A DNA stretch of 64,000 nucleotides from Ewingella sp049889095 (GCA_049889095.1 JBLJFK010000001.1); one strand, 5' to 3'; counted from the first letter of the stretch, positions 22,886-32,585 are shown. Translations and numbers: made by a program. The notes: generated by a model not told the origin, from the sequence alone.

Positions 22886-24369
22886 TGGATTTCAAAAATA
22901 TCCCTTCCAATCTCCGCACGCCGCTTTTCTTTGCAGAGTTTGATAATTCTCAGGCGAACACTGCGACCGCAACACAGCGCACACTGATCATCGGTCAGGC
23001 GCTGACAAGCGCAGGCGTGCAGCTCAATGTTCCGGTTATTGAATCCTCAGCGTCTAATACGGCCGGGATTTACGGTGCAGGCTCAATGCTCCACAACCAG
23101 ATGGTCGCGTATCTGGCGAACGACGTGGCAGGTGAAATCTACTTACTCCCGCTAGCTGACGGTGTTGCCCAGACGGCAGCGACCGGTACGGTTACCCTGA
23201 CAACTGCGCCAACTGAAAACGGCGTGATCTCATTGTATATCGCCGGACAGCGGGTACAGGCCACTGTGCTGAGTACGGATTCAGTGACGGTCATGGCCGC
23301 ATCATTGGTGGCGGCAATTGCGGCGAAAACATCACTGTCCGTCATGGCCGCCGCCACAGTGGGCGTGGTAACACTGACGGCCAAAAATAAAGGGGCGCAC
23401 GGCAACGACATTGATTTGCGTCTTAATTATCAGGGCAGTGCGGGTGGCGAAAGTACACCTGCCGGGCTTGGTATTGCTATCACCGCCATGACCGGTGGCG
23501 CGGGCGCACCTGACTTGACGACGGCTCTGGCAAATCTGGGCGATCGCACTTTTGACTTCATCGTCACGCCCTATACGGATACGACGTCTCTCGATGCGCT
23601 TAAAGGGTTGCTTTCCGACAGCACCGGTCGCTGGAGCTACGCGCAGCAGCTTTATGGCCATGTCTTCGGTGCGGCGTCAGGTACGTACGGCCAACTGACC
23701 ACGGTCGGGGAAGCCCGAAACGATCAGCATGCCACGCTGCTCGGCGTCTATGACTCACCGACTCCGGCGTATGTTTGGGCGGCGGCTATCACCGGTGCGG
23801 TTGCGGGAAGTTTGCGTAACGATCCCGGCCGTCCGCTGCAAACCCTGGCCATCAGCGGCGTCTTGGCACCGTCTTTAGCTTCACGCTTTGAACTGACGGA
23901 ACGTAACAACCTTCTTTACAGCGGGATCTCGACGTTTACCGTAGCCGATGACAACACGGTGCAGGTTGAGAATCTAATCACCACGTACCAGACCAACAAA
24001 TACGGTGACGCAGATGACAGCTATCTGCAGGTTGAAACGCTGTTCCTGCTGATGTTCGTGACACGCTTTATCAGAACGCAGGTCACATCAAAGTTTGCCC
24101 GCATGAAGCTGGCCGCCGACGGCACTCGATTTGCACCAGGCTCAGCCATTGTGACGCCGAACATTATCCGCGCCGAGCTCATCGCCCAGTACACCCAACT
24201 GGAATACAACGGCTATGTACAGGATTCCAAAGCCTTCGCTGCCGGTTTGGTGGTGACGAAAAGCACCACGAATCCGAACCGTGTTGATGTGTTGTGGGAC
24301 GGTGTCCTGATCAACCAGCTGCGCGTGTTCGCTCTCCTCAACCAGTTCCGCCTGCAAGCTGCGGCGTAA
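22885..24369 (+). CDS. contractile tail sheath protein, Mu gpL-like
   Basis: A 494-residue tail sheath protein. Signature regions are the N-terminal SNLRTPLFFAEFDNSQANTA, an inserted domain at about residues 90-180 (GTVTLTTAPTENGVISLYIA), LGDRTFDFIVTPYTDTTSLD, and the C-terminal RLQAAA after LINQLRVFALLNQF. It polymerises round the tail tube and contracts at infection, so the virion is a myovirus. A lambda-type head with a Mu-type tail is a mosaic. Confidence 0.93.
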   Translation: MDFKNIPSNLRTPLFFAEFDNSQANTATATQRTLIIGQALTSAGVQLNVPVIESSASNTAGIYGAGSMLHNQMVAYLANDVAGEIYLLPLADGVAQTAATGTVTLTTAPTENGVISLYIAGQRVQATVLSTDSVTVMAASLVAAIAAKTSLSVMAAATVGVVTLTAKNKGAHGNDIDLRLNYQGSAGGESTPAGLGIAITAMTGGAGAPDLTTALANLGDRTFDFIVTPYTDTTSLDALKGLLSDSTGRWSYAQQLYGHVFGAASGTYGQLTTVGEARNDQHATLLGVYDSPTPAYVWAAAITGAVAGSLRNDPGRPLQTLAISGVLAPSLASRFELTERNNLLYSGISTFTVADDNTVQVENLITTYQTNKYGDADDSYLQVETLFLLMFVTRFIRTQVTSKFARMKLAADGTRFAPGSAIVTPNIIRAELIAQYTQLEYNGYVQDSKAFAAGLVVTKSTTNPNRVDVLWDGVLINQLRVFALLNQFRLQAAA

Positions 24370-24378
24370 GGAAAAATC

Positions 24379-24747
24379 ATGGCAGATACATCTAACCGCC
24401 TGGCGGGAACCGCGTTTGTGACAACGAACGGCGTCTCGATCATGGTCGCCGGCCAGTTTAAATACAGTCCTTCAAAGCTCAAGCGTGAAACGCTGACCGG
24501 TATGGACTACGTGCATGGCTATAAAGAGAAGCCCGCTGCGCCGTTCATCTCATGCCAGGTTCGCGATAGCGGGGGCACCACCGTGGCGGATTTCACTGCC
24601 ATGACCAATGTGACCGTTGTGGCAGAGTTGGCGAACGGGAAAACAATTATTGGTACCGGCATGTGGACGGTCGAGTCGCAAGAAGTGGACAGCGAAGACG
24701 CGGTCTTCGACGTACGCTGGGAAGGTTTTGACGTCGTGGAGAGCTGA
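24379..24747 (+). CDS. tail tube protein, Mu gpM-like
   Basis: A 122-residue tail tube protein with the characteristic N-terminus (NRLAGTAFVTTNGVSIMVAG, then FKYSPSKLKRETLTGMDYVH). It forms the inner tube of the contractile tail. Ten bases separate it from the sheath gene and three from the chaperone gene. Confidence 0.9.
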   Translation: MADTSNRLAGTAFVTTNGVSIMVAGQFKYSPSKLKRETLTGMDYVHGYKEKPAAPFISCQVRDSGGTTVADFTAMTNVTVVAELANGKTIIGTGMWTVESQEVDSEDAVFDVRWEGFDVVES

Positions 24748-24749
24748 TC

Positions 24750-25343
24750 ATGGAAGAGCAGAATAAAACCATTACTATCCCGCTGGATAAACCGCTGACT
24801 GATGCCAGCGGTAAGCTGTCGTGGGAAGCGGTTGAGCTTCATGAACCGGCATTAATAGAGGTGAGCCAATTCTTTGATGAACAAAAAAAAAACGGCGCGC
24901 TCAGCGCCGCTGGCCTGCTGATCTCTCTGTTGTCAGGTATTCCGACGACAGCGGTAAAGCGCCTGCCTTTTTCCTCCTTTAAGCAATGTGAGGCATTTAT
25001 TCTCACCTTCTTAAATTTTAAGCCCGAAGAGTCTGACCCGAGTGCGGTACCGGCGAGTGCAACATCAATAATGTTGTCTCGTCAGCTTGAGGACAACAAC
25101 GGTAAACAGGCGTGGGTAAGTGTTGACCTCTGCGAACCTTACCTTGAGCAAGTAGATCAATTCTATAAAACTCAAACTGCTAAGGGGGGGCTGACGGCGA
25201 TGGCGACATTAGTTTCGGAGTTGGCTGGTATTCCTTTGCCGGTGATTAACCGGCTTTCCTTTACCGATTACAAACGCTGCGAGACATACCTGCTGGTTTT
25301 TTTAAACTACTCCCCGACGGCGGCAGATGGCGTGACCGCATAG
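24750..25343 (+). CDS. tail assembly chaperone, tandemly duplicated gp41-like domain
   Basis: A 197-residue zero-frame product made of two homologous halves. Half one (about 1-91) has GKLSWEAVELHEPALIEVSQ, LLSGIPTTAVKRLPFSSFKQ and FILTFLNFKPEE. Half two (about 102-197) has GKQAWVSVDLCEPYLEQVDQ, ELAGIPLPVINRLSFTDYKR and YLLVFLNYSPTA. Mu gp41-type chaperones normally have one such unit of about 100 residues. It chaperones the tape measure protein. Near its end a TTTAAAC heptamer allows a -1 frameshift into an extension that runs to the next gene. Confidence 0.8.
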   Translation: MEEQNKTITIPLDKPLTDASGKLSWEAVELHEPALIEVSQFFDEQKKNGALSAAGLLISLLSGIPTTAVKRLPFSSFKQCEAFILTFLNFKPEESDPSAVPASATSIMLSRQLEDNNGKQAWVSVDLCEPYLEQVDQFYKTQTAKGGLTAMATLVSELAGIPLPVINRLSFTDYKRCETYLLVFLNYSPTAADGVTA

Positions 25344-25462
25344 CCGATGTGACTTACTACTACGGCTGGGGAGCAGGGGACGGGTGGGCAATGACCTGGT
25401 CAAAGCTCGCTTGGTGGCTTGAGCAGGCGAAACGCATCAATAAGGTAAAGGAAAATAAGTAA
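24750..25462 (+). CDS. frameshifted tail chaperone (gpE+E'-like fusion)
   Basis: If ribosomes slip -1 at TTTAAAC (25301-25307), reading continues for 51 codons from 25307 to a stop at 25460-25462, whose last base is the A of the tape measure ATG. The extension (RIADVTYYYGWGAGDGWAMT, then WSKLAWWLEQAKRINKVKEN) has the aromatic-tryptophan pattern of GpE'-type extensions, and no start codon of its own is needed. The total is about 237 residues. P2-, lambda- and Mu-like phages use such -1 shifts to make a minor long chaperone that contacts the tape measure. Confidence 0.8.
25301..25307 (+). promoter_or_regulatory. -1 ribosomal slippery heptamer
   Basis: T TTA AAC in the zero frame (codons TTT TTA AAC at 25299-25307), a classical X XXY YYZ slippery site, placed 36 bases before the zero-frame stop at 25341-25343. 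A long T run precedes it. Confidence 0.85.
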
Positions 25463-27315
25463 TGGCCAACGCATTTGATTTCCAACTGAGGGCTGACGAT
25501 CAGGTTTCTCAGTCGATTCAGAACATCGATGACGCCGTGAAAAAGCTGCTACCTCAGTTGGACAATGCGCGCACGGGGTTGCAGCTTGGCGGCCGACAGT
25601 CCTCTGAGGGGGTTGATGAGATTGGCGCTAGGCTGGGAAATTTGGCAAAAAATGCCAGGGATGGCGTGCAGTTTGTGGGTGACCTGGTTCCGCCGCTGAA
25701 AATGGTGGGTGGCTTAACGCTGGGGTTGGGTGGGCTGGCCACAGTGATTAACGGGGTTAAATCATCCATAAAGGAATATGCCGATTCTGGGTATAAAATC
25801 GATACAACGTCCAAAAACATCAGTACGACCACGCGAGCATATCAGGAACTGACTGGTGCCATGATCGAGAATGGGGCTGCACGGGATTCAGCGGAAAGTT
25901 CAGTCACTGGCCTCTATCAGCGCGCCAATGATGCCCTGAATGCGCGTGATGATCCCTTTAACGCACTGTTGGCACAGATGGGCATCAAAATCAGTAAAAC
26001 CAAGGAAGGGATGGCGGATGTTGTAAAGCTGATGGATGACCTTAACAAGGCCATGCTGAAACAGACCCCAGCCAGGCAGGCGGTGATTGCGCAGGTGGGC
26101 AGATTTTCACCTGAACTCCTGAGCTTCTTGCGTCAGAGTACAGATCAGGTCCAACGCCTGAAAGACCAGGCCCAGCGTGATGGTCTGATATTTTCTGATA
26201 AAGATGTTCAAAATGCCTTAGCGTTCCGAAACCAGGTAAACCAAATCTCCGCAGCTTGGGATGGGATGTTAATGAAGGGGCAGGCGTGGCTCGGTCAAGC
26301 CCCGACTGTTCAGAAAAGCTTTGATGATGTCTCTCAAATCATGCAGCACGGACTGGATGCGTCAACAGTGGGCTCCCTAATGACCTGGAACAGCGGCGGG
26401 AAGCAAGCAGATCGGCTGCGAAGCGCTGGTCAAGATGAAGCATTTAAGAAAACGCTGTCGTGGGATGAAAAGTTAGACTTGAACCTGGGCTATGCGTCAG
26501 GGGATTTGGTCAAAAAGTTCGATAGCTATTATGGCGCTACCGATGCCGCCAAACAGTTACAGCAGGATGTAAACGGTCTGTATGTACAGCCGCCATCATC
26601 GGTTGAGCCAGCAGGTAATGTGCGCTCACCACAATCTGGCTCTGAGCCATCGTCATTCTCACAGCTAGAATCGAAGTACAAAATCCCTCGAGGGACACTG
26701 AATAATGTCTATCAAGCTGAGTCTGCTGGCGGGAAACACCTTTTTTCTCCAGCAGGTGCTGAAGGGCCATTCCAGTTTATGCCAGCAACGGGACAGCAAT
26801 ACGGACTTAAAGATCGTGCCGACAGAATGGACACCGACAAATCAGCTGAAGCCGCAGCACATTATCTTTCCGACCTATTGACTCAGTTCGGCGGCGACAT
26901 GAAAAAAACCATAGCAGCTTATAACTGGGGGCCCGGAAGGGTAAGTAGCTTAGGTCTAGCTTATGCACCGAAAGAAACGCGCGACTATTTGGGGCGGGTT
27001 ATGCCCGGACTTCCAGATCATTACAACGCATCCAATAGCGGTGATTCATTGATGCCGATAACTGATGATCCTCTGTCTGGTGGAGGCACTCAATCAGGTA
27101 GCTCGAGCGAACAAAATATAAATACCTCTGCATCTACTGCAGCGCCCCAGGGCGAAAAGGGTGCGGATACGCAGAAGGTGGTCGATGCGCTGTCTACGGC
27201 GCTGAAAGATAATGCCAGCAAGATTGAAGTGACGCTGATCAACGGTCGTACCGGTGAGCGACAAAGGGCTTCTGGCTCGGGCGGCAAAGTGACTGCGGCC
27301 ATGTCGATGCCGTGA
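25462..27315 (+). CDS. tail tape measure protein with lytic transglycosylase domain
   Basis: A 617-residue protein. The N-terminal two thirds are helical with a hydrophobic segment (LKMVGGLTLGLGGLATVING, about residues 78-97), as in short Mu-type tape measure proteins (gp42). Residues about 400-510 form an SLT-type lytic transglycosylase domain: VYQAESAGGKHLFSPAGAEG with catalytic Glu420, FQFMPATGQQYGL, and TIAAYNWGPGRVSSLG. It sets tail length and helps breach peptidoglycan during DNA entry. Its ATG overlaps the frameshifted chaperone stop. Confidence 0.85.
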   Translation: MANAFDFQLRADDQVSQSIQNIDDAVKKLLPQLDNARTGLQLGGRQSSEGVDEIGARLGNLAKNARDGVQFVGDLVPPLKMVGGLTLGLGGLATVINGVKSSIKEYADSGYKIDTTSKNISTTTRAYQELTGAMIENGAARDSAESSVTGLYQRANDALNARDDPFNALLAQMGIKISKTKEGMADVVKLMDDLNKAMLKQTPARQAVIAQVGRFSPELLSFLRQSTDQVQRLKDQAQRDGLIFSDKDVQNALAFRNQVNQISAAWDGMLMKGQAWLGQAPTVQKSFDDVSQIMQHGLDASTVGSLMTWNSGGKQADRLRSAGQDEAFKKTLSWDEKLDLNLGYASGDLVKKFDSYYGATDAAKQLQQDVNGLYVQPPSSVEPAGNVRSPQSGSEPSSFSQLESKYKIPRGTLNNVYQAESAGGKHLFSPAGAEGPFQFMPATGQQYGLKDRADRMDTDKSAEAAAHYLSDLLTQFGGDMKKTIAAYNWGPGRVSSLGLAYAPKETRDYLGRVMPGLPDHYNASNSGDSLMPITDDPLSGGGTQSGSSSEQNINTSASTAAPQGEKGADTQKVVDALSTALKDNASKIEVTLINGRTGERQRASGSGGKVTAAMSMP

Positions 27316-27328
27316 TATTTATCAACCT

Positions 27329-27356
27329 AACCCGCTTCGGCGGGTTTTCTGTTTTT
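27329..27356 (+). terminator. intrinsic terminator-like hairpin inside the tail operon
   Basis: CCCGC-TTCG-GCGGG (27331-27344) followed by TTTTCTGTTTTT. It lies between the tape measure and gp43 genes, so it must be read through, as expected under Q antitermination. Confidence 0.75.
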
Positions 27357-27366
27357 GGGGGACGGA

Positions 27367-28773
27367 ATGCCACTGCTGAAAGATGCGCTTTCTTCACTTC
27401 TGGGTTTTTCCGGCGATAGCTGGAACTGGCAGGATCACATTCATCCCGCCTCATTCCGAGGGGTTCCCTTCGCGGTAGTGGAAGGCGACGGTAGCTTCGG
27501 TCGACGTCAAGCCATCCATGAATATCCATACCGTGACACGGCGTGGGTCGAAGATATGGGGCGCTCTACGCGTCGCCTGACGTTAAACGGTTTTATTATT
27601 CAAAGCAGCCTCGTTTACAACGCGCCGGACGTGATGACGCAGCGGGACAGCTTGATTGCAGCCTGTGAAAGTTTAGGTGCTGGCACCTTGATCCACCCAA
27701 CGCTTGGCGAACTGACGGTCAGCATCCCCGAAGGCGGGCTTAAGCTGCGAGAAAGCAAAGATTCAGAGCGCGTTTTTGAGTTTTCACTCACGGTCATTGA
27801 ATCTGGGCTGCGGGTGTTTGCCATAACGAGCGCTTCTTCAGCAGTTTCCACCGTGCAAACCTCCTGGCTGGCGCTGGCGGCAAAGTCTGCGGCCACATTT
27901 ATTGCGGAGGTTAATTCTGATATTCGGACGGTCACGCAGGCGATAAAGACCATCAAAAGTACGGTCTCATTCTGGACCGGCATGGTGACCCGGGTTGCTA
28001 ATGAAGCAACAAACCTCAGCAATACACTGAAATCAACGTTCGGCAGCAGCCGGTATGGTCGGTATAACACCGGCACCGTAGGTGGTAGTGCGTCGGGCGC
28101 AACCGCCGCCACGTCATCAGATGCTGACACCGATGACTATGAACTGCTGGTTTCACAAAAGATGTCCGCTGCAGTGGAGAACAGGGCGCAAACGCAGGCA
28201 TCAACAGCCAGCCTGCTGTCATCAACCAGCATCGCATCTTATGCCAGTGGTGCGCAGGATGTGATTAACACTCTGTTAGCCAGTGAAGCGAAAGGTCTGG
28301 ACCTGATCCGCATGTTTGAAACACTTGCGGGATTTTCTGATACTACTTATCGACCAGCCAGCAGCGACAGCAGCATCACACTTTCTGTTCAGATTTACCT
28401 TAATACGCTTTGTGTCGGCGCAATGGCCTATGCCGCTTCCCTATATGAGCCAGTGAGTTATGACGACGCAACGGCATTACTTCAGCGCATGGTGACGGCC
28501 ATAGATACCGTTTCTTTGGCGGCGGCAGATGCGGGTTATGACGTCGTGTTCAGCGAGCTTTCTGTTTTAAAAACCACCGTGAATTCCACGCTAATGGAAA
28601 AGGGCGCGCTTCTGGCGAACATCTCTACCGTCACGTTCGGGCAGCCGTTGCCGGCGCTGAATTTGGCTAACAGACTGTATCAGGATGCTGACCGCACCGA
28701 AGGTCTGGTGAAAACAGGGGATCCGGTCCATCCGGCGTTTATGCCGCTTACCTTCAGGGCACTGACCTCATGA
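27367..28773 (+). CDS. DNA circularisation N-domain tail protein, Mu gp43-like
   Basis: A 468-residue protein starting at ATG 27367 after GGGGGACGG. The N-terminal region (DSWNWQDHIHPASFRGVPFA, then YPYRDTAWVEDMGRSTRRLT) is the DNA_circ_N family domain seen in Mu gpN, followed by a long helical part. Despite the name, the family is a baseplate hub/tail component. It overlaps the next gene by ATGA. Confidence 0.85.
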   Translation: MPLLKDALSSLLGFSGDSWNWQDHIHPASFRGVPFAVVEGDGSFGRRQAIHEYPYRDTAWVEDMGRSTRRLTLNGFIIQSSLVYNAPDVMTQRDSLIAACESLGAGTLIHPTLGELTVSIPEGGLKLRESKDSERVFEFSLTVIESGLRVFAITSASSAVSTVQTSWLALAAKSAATFIAEVNSDIRTVTQAIKTIKSTVSFWTGMVTRVANEATNLSNTLKSTFGSSRYGRYNTGTVGGSASGATAATSSDADTDDYELLVSQKMSAAVENRAQTQASTASLLSSTSIASYASGAQDVINTLLASEAKGLDLIRMFETLAGFSDTTYRPASSDSSITLSVQIYLNTLCVGAMAYAASLYEPVSYDDATALLQRMVTAIDTVSLAAADAGYDVVFSELSVLKTTVNSTLMEKGALLANISTVTFGQPLPALNLANRLYQDADRTEGLVKTGDPVHPAFMPLTFRALTS

Positions 28774-29831
28774 GTGATGAAATGACGCTCACCATCGGTG
28801 GGAAAATACTATCGGGGTGGGATCAGGTACGCATCACGCGCAGCATAGAGCGAATGCCCAGCGACTTTGACCTGTCATTAATGGATGAATTCCCTGGCAG
28901 CGATGACAAGCAGTTAGTGAAAGAAGGCGATCCCTGCGTGGTAAAACTTGGCAGTGATACGGTTATCACTGGCTATATCGACCGTTGGGCACCGATGATT
29001 TCTGCTACAAAGCACGCGGTTCGTGCAACTGGGCGCAGCAAGTGCCAGGACCTTGTAGATTGCTCAGCTAAGTGGAACAACAACGTGATCACCGGCGCGA
29101 CGGTTCTGCAAATTGCTCAGCGTCTCGCTGCTCCCTACGGCATTACGGTATCAAGCGATGTGGACAGCATGGAGAATGTCCCTCAGTTCACACTCAATTG
29201 GGGTGAAAGCTCGCAGGAAATTATTGACCGCATTACCCGTTGGGCGGCGCTGCTTTACTATGACCTTCCTGACGGAAGCCTTTATCTGACACGCGTCGGC
29301 ACTAAAAAAGCAGCCAGCGGGTGCGCACAGGGCGTCAATATTGAAGCCGCTGCTTACGAGGCTTCAATGGATGAGCGTTTTTCCGAGTACACCGGTGTCT
29401 CTATGTCGATCAACCCGCTGGTGGACGACAGCGGCTATGGTGCGGTAACGAAAGCAACGGCGAATGATCCGGACGTTGCCCAAATGCGTTACAGAAACCG
29501 CATCATCATTGTCGAAAGCACAATGAACACCAGGGAACTGGCACAGCAGGCCATCGACTGGGAAATGAACCGGCGGTACGGGCGTTCCAAAGTCCTGCAA
29601 GTTACCATTGATAACTGGCGGGACAGTGCCGGTAAGCTGTGGGAACCCAATACGTTAATTCCTTTGAATATTCCCAAGCTGGGTATCACAGATGCGCTCT
29701 GGCTGCTGGCTGAGGTGACCTTTCTCAAAGATGACCGCGGGACTGTGGCGCAGATGGTGCTCATGCCACCTGCCGCGTTCTCCGTTCAGCCTTACCGCTT
29801 CTACAGCCTGATCCCGGAGTTAAACCGATGA
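28770..29831 (+). CDS. baseplate hub protein, Mu gp44/P-like
   Basis: A 353-residue protein matching the Mu gpP (gp44) baseplate family: MTLTIGGKILSGWDQVRITR, GYIDRWAPMISATKHAVRAT and RSKCQDLVDCSAKWNNNVIT. The fold is related to the T4 gp27 hub. It sits between gp43 and gp45 homologues in Mu order and overlaps both by ATGA. Confidence 0.88.
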   Translation: MSDEMTLTIGGKILSGWDQVRITRSIERMPSDFDLSLMDEFPGSDDKQLVKEGDPCVVKLGSDTVITGYIDRWAPMISATKHAVRATGRSKCQDLVDCSAKWNNNVITGATVLQIAQRLAAPYGITVSSDVDSMENVPQFTLNWGESSQEIIDRITRWAALLYYDLPDGSLYLTRVGTKKAASGCAQGVNIEAAAYEASMDERFSEYTGVSMSINPLVDDSGYGAVTKATANDPDVAQMRYRNRIIIVESTMNTRELAQQAIDWEMNRRYGRSKVLQVTIDNWRDSAGKLWEPNTLIPLNIPKLGITDALWLLAEVTFLKDDRGTVAQMVLMPPAAFSVQPYRFYSLIPELNR

Positions 29832-30412
29832 CAGCAATCAGTACACTTTATCGCAGGACCATGATGATGCTAGGTATTGGTCGTGCAACGCTCACCAACG
29901 ACGCGGGTGGCATCCAGCAAGTTCAATACCAAACTGCTCTTGAGGTCAAAAACGATACTCCGCGTCTTATGGAATTTGGGTTTTCATCTTCGCTGCCAGC
30001 AGACTCTGATGTCCTTATCGCATACCTGTCTGGTGATCGTTCAAATGCTGTAGTGATTGCATCAGGGCACAAAGGCAGTCGAAAAACCGGTCTTAATGCC
30101 GGAGAAACAATTATCTACAACCTGTGGGGTATGCACGTAAAACTGACGGAAACGGGGATTGAAATAGATGCCAACAGTCAGCCAGTCACGGTGGTCAACG
30201 CCACTAAGGTGACCATCGTTGCATCGGAGGAAATCTTTGCTGATACGCCGTTATTGAAGTGTTCTGGCGATATTGTTGATAACGCTGGCAGTAATACAAC
30301 AACGCTGAAAAACCTGCGAGAAACGTATAACGATCATGATCATGTGGTTAAAAATGTGCAAAGCGGGGATTCTTCACCGACCAGTGAAGTGCCTGGGGAG
30401 CAAGTGAAATGA
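29828..30412 (+). CDS. baseplate spike protein, Mu gp45-like
   Basis: A 194-residue protein of the phage baseplate assembly V / Mu Gp45 family: MMMLGIGRATLTNDAGGIQQ and QYQTALEVKNDTPRLMEFGF at the N-terminus, then a beta-rich stem and GDIVDNAGSNTTTLKNLRET. The C-terminal EHDHxV-like DHDHVVKN resembles the iron-binding HxH tip of such spikes. It forms the trimeric membrane-piercing needle. Confidence 0.9.
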   Translation: MTAISTLYRRTMMMLGIGRATLTNDAGGIQQVQYQTALEVKNDTPRLMEFGFSSSLPADSDVLIAYLSGDRSNAVVIASGHKGSRKTGLNAGETIIYNLWGMHVKLTETGIEIDANSQPVTVVNATKVTIVASEEIFADTPLLKCSGDIVDNAGSNTTTLKNLRETYNDHDHVVKNVQSGDSSPTSEVPGEQVK

Positions 30413-30843
30413 CTGATATCACTACGCTCTGGAACGGAGAACAGTCTGTCGGGGATTGGGTTGAGGCAACGGGTGATCTACAGGAAAGCAATGATCTGGA
30501 AACGGCTATTTTAATCAGCCTTTTTACCGACCGGCTTGCCCGCGCAGACGATGATATTGATGGCGATGATCGCCGAGGTTGGTGGGGGGACGTGGGGCAG
30601 GATTATCCGATTGGATCTCGCCTATGGTTACTGCGCCGCCAAAAGCTCACCGTGGCCACTGCGAACAAAGCTGAGGGCTTTGCTTCAGAGGCATTGAAAT
30701 GGCTCATTGACGACGGCGCAGTCGCCAGCATTACACCGGTAACACAAATTGTTTATCCGAACCGTCTTAACCTTGTCATTACTTACCAAAAGCCGGGGAA
30801 AAATGCGGTATCAAAACGCTATTTCTGGGTCTGGGAGTCCTAA
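30409..30843 (+). CDS. baseplate wedge protein, Mu gp46-like
   Basis: A 144-residue protein of the GP46 family. The conserved block is DDIDGDDRRGWWGD, then IGSRLWLLRRQKLTVATANK and AEGFASEALKWLIDDGAV. It corresponds to a T4 gp25-like wedge part that nucleates the sheath. Confidence 0.9.
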   Translation: MTDITTLWNGEQSVGDWVEATGDLQESNDLETAILISLFTDRLARADDDIDGDDRRGWWGDVGQDYPIGSRLWLLRRQKLTVATANKAEGFASEALKWLIDDGAVASITPVTQIVYPNRLNLVITYQKPGKNAVSKRYFWVWES

Positions 30844-30846
30844 AAG

Positions 30847-31992
30847 ATGCCATATAACCGGCCAACGCTCAGTGATCTGCGTGCACGTAATCTCGCCGCC
30901 ATTGAGTCAGAACTGAAAGGGGTAGGTACCCCTTTACGATTCTCCAATCTCAATATTCTCGGATCGGCAAATGCGGGTCTGGCTTATTTGCATTACGGGT
31001 ATCTCGATTGGATCGCGAAACAGTCTGTGCCATGGAGCGCCACTGATGAAAATCTGGCTGGCTGGGCGGCGCTGAAAAGCGTGACGCAGAAAGCTGCTAA
31101 TGCGGGAACGAACAATGCCGTGATTTTCACCGGTACTGCAGGGAAAAAAATTCCTGTGGGAGCGGTGCTAAACCGAGGGGACGGTTATCAGTACACTACT
31201 GATACAGAGGTTACGATAGTTGATGCAGGAAGCGGCACCGGATCTATCACGGCCGTACTTCTTGATCCGAACGACGACCCGACCGGAGGTGGCGCCGCCG
31301 GGAATACACCAGCGGGAACTCAACTGACGCTGGATAGCAGCATTTCGGGTATTGATTCAGTTATTACCATCAGCACCGCGATCACTAATGGTGCGGATAT
31401 CGAAAGTGAAGATGCTTTTCGCACCCGCATGCTATTGGCGTATCAAAATACGCCGCAGGGTGGCAACGACGATGATTATGAATCATGGGCGCTGGCGGTA
31501 TCAGGTGTTACGCGCGCATGGACAGCCCGCCGACTGATGGGGGCCGGGACGGTTGGTGTTTATATCATGACCGACGGTACGGGCACCTCCAATAATGGAT
31601 TTCCCGTTGGTACGGATGGTATCTCAGAACTGGAAAACTGGTCAGCGGTAAAGGCCACAGGCGATCAGGGGCGCGTTGCCGACTATATCTATCCACTCCA
31701 GCCCGTTACCGCGCTGGTATATGTCTGTTCACCGATCAGGAAAACGGTCAATTTTATTATTGATGGAATTTCGACGGCCGACAGCATGACGACAGCGACG
31801 ATTAACGCCGCGATAGACGGTGTGTTTTTCGAGTCAGGGGATCCGACCGGAGGTAAGGTTCTGCTTTCTGATTTGGTTATTGCGCTGAGTAACGTGAGCG
31901 GCACCAGTGGATTTATTCTGACGTCTCCCACAGCCAATATCATTACTGCGACAGGGGAACTCCCGGTGCGCGGAACGGTGACCTACACATGA
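30847..31992 (+). CDS. baseplate J / Mu gp47-like protein
   Basis: A 381-residue baseplate J family protein: YNRPTLSDLRARNLAAIESE near the start, SDENLAGWAALKSVTQK-like segment (ATDENLAGWAALKSVTQKAA), then DGYQYTTDTEVTI and EDAFRTRMLLAYQNTPQGGN. It builds the wedge of the baseplate along with gp46 and gp48 homologues. Three bases follow gp46 and ATGA overlaps gp48. Confidence 0.92.
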   Translation: MPYNRPTLSDLRARNLAAIESELKGVGTPLRFSNLNILGSANAGLAYLHYGYLDWIAKQSVPWSATDENLAGWAALKSVTQKAANAGTNNAVIFTGTAGKKIPVGAVLNRGDGYQYTTDTEVTIVDAGSGTGSITAVLLDPNDDPTGGGAAGNTPAGTQLTLDSSISGIDSVITISTAITNGADIESEDAFRTRMLLAYQNTPQGGNDDDYESWALAVSGVTRAWTARRLMGAGTVGVYIMTDGTGTSNNGFPVGTDGISELENWSAVKATGDQGRVADYIYPLQPVTALVYVCSPIRKTVNFIIDGISTADSMTTATINAAIDGVFFESGDPTGGKVLLSDLVIALSNVSGTSGFILTSPTANIITATGELPVRGTVTYT

Positions 31993-32585
31993 GCCGATAT
32001 TCAGCAATGGATTATGCATCCGCCTTGCAGGGACTGTTACCGACAGGGTTGGTGTGGCCGCGAAATATGGACAGCGTGCAATCTGCCGTCATTCGGGCGC
32101 TGGCACAGTCTTATCAGCGAAGTGATGATTCTGCGGTCACGCTTTTGGAGGGGGCCTTTCCTGCAACTGCGACGATCATGTTAACCGATTGGGAAAAGAC
32201 GCTCGGACTACCTGATGATTGTGCAATTGGTGAGAATGACAGTATTGCACTGAGGCAAAAGGCGATACTTTCCAAGCTTTTCAGCACCGGCGGACAATCG
32301 GCAGCTTATTTTATCGGTATAGCCAAAGCCCTGGGATTTGACATTAGTATTACTGTATTTCGGCAGGCTCGCGCCGGTATGTCAGTGTGCGGTGATGCGT
32401 TAAATGGCGAAGACTGGCCTTTTACCTGGCTCGTAACAGCCCCACAAACGACTATTACCTATGCGCAGGCCGGGCAATCCTATGCCGGAGATCCTCTGCG
32501 CTCGTGGGGTAATCGCCGCCTGGAATGTCGCTTAAGTTCTCTTACTCCTTCACACACCATAGTGAAATTTGGCTATACCCTCTAA
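31989..32585 (+). CDS. YmfQ/DUF2313 tail protein, Mu gp48-like
   Basis: A 198-residue protein of the YmfQ family: MDYASALQGLLPTGLVWPRN, LLEGAFPATATIMLTDWEKT and LGLPDDC. Members close the baseplate wedge set before the fibre genes. The ends LECRLSSLTPSHTIVKFGY are typical. Confidence 0.9.
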   Translation: MSRYSAMDYASALQGLLPTGLVWPRNMDSVQSAVIRALAQSYQRSDDSAVTLLEGAFPATATIMLTDWEKTLGLPDDCAIGENDSIALRQKAILSKLFSTGGQSAAYFIGIAKALGFDISITVFRQARAGMSVCGDALNGEDWPFTWLVTAPQTTITYAQAGQSYAGDPLRSWGNRRLECRLSSLTPSHTIVKFGYTL

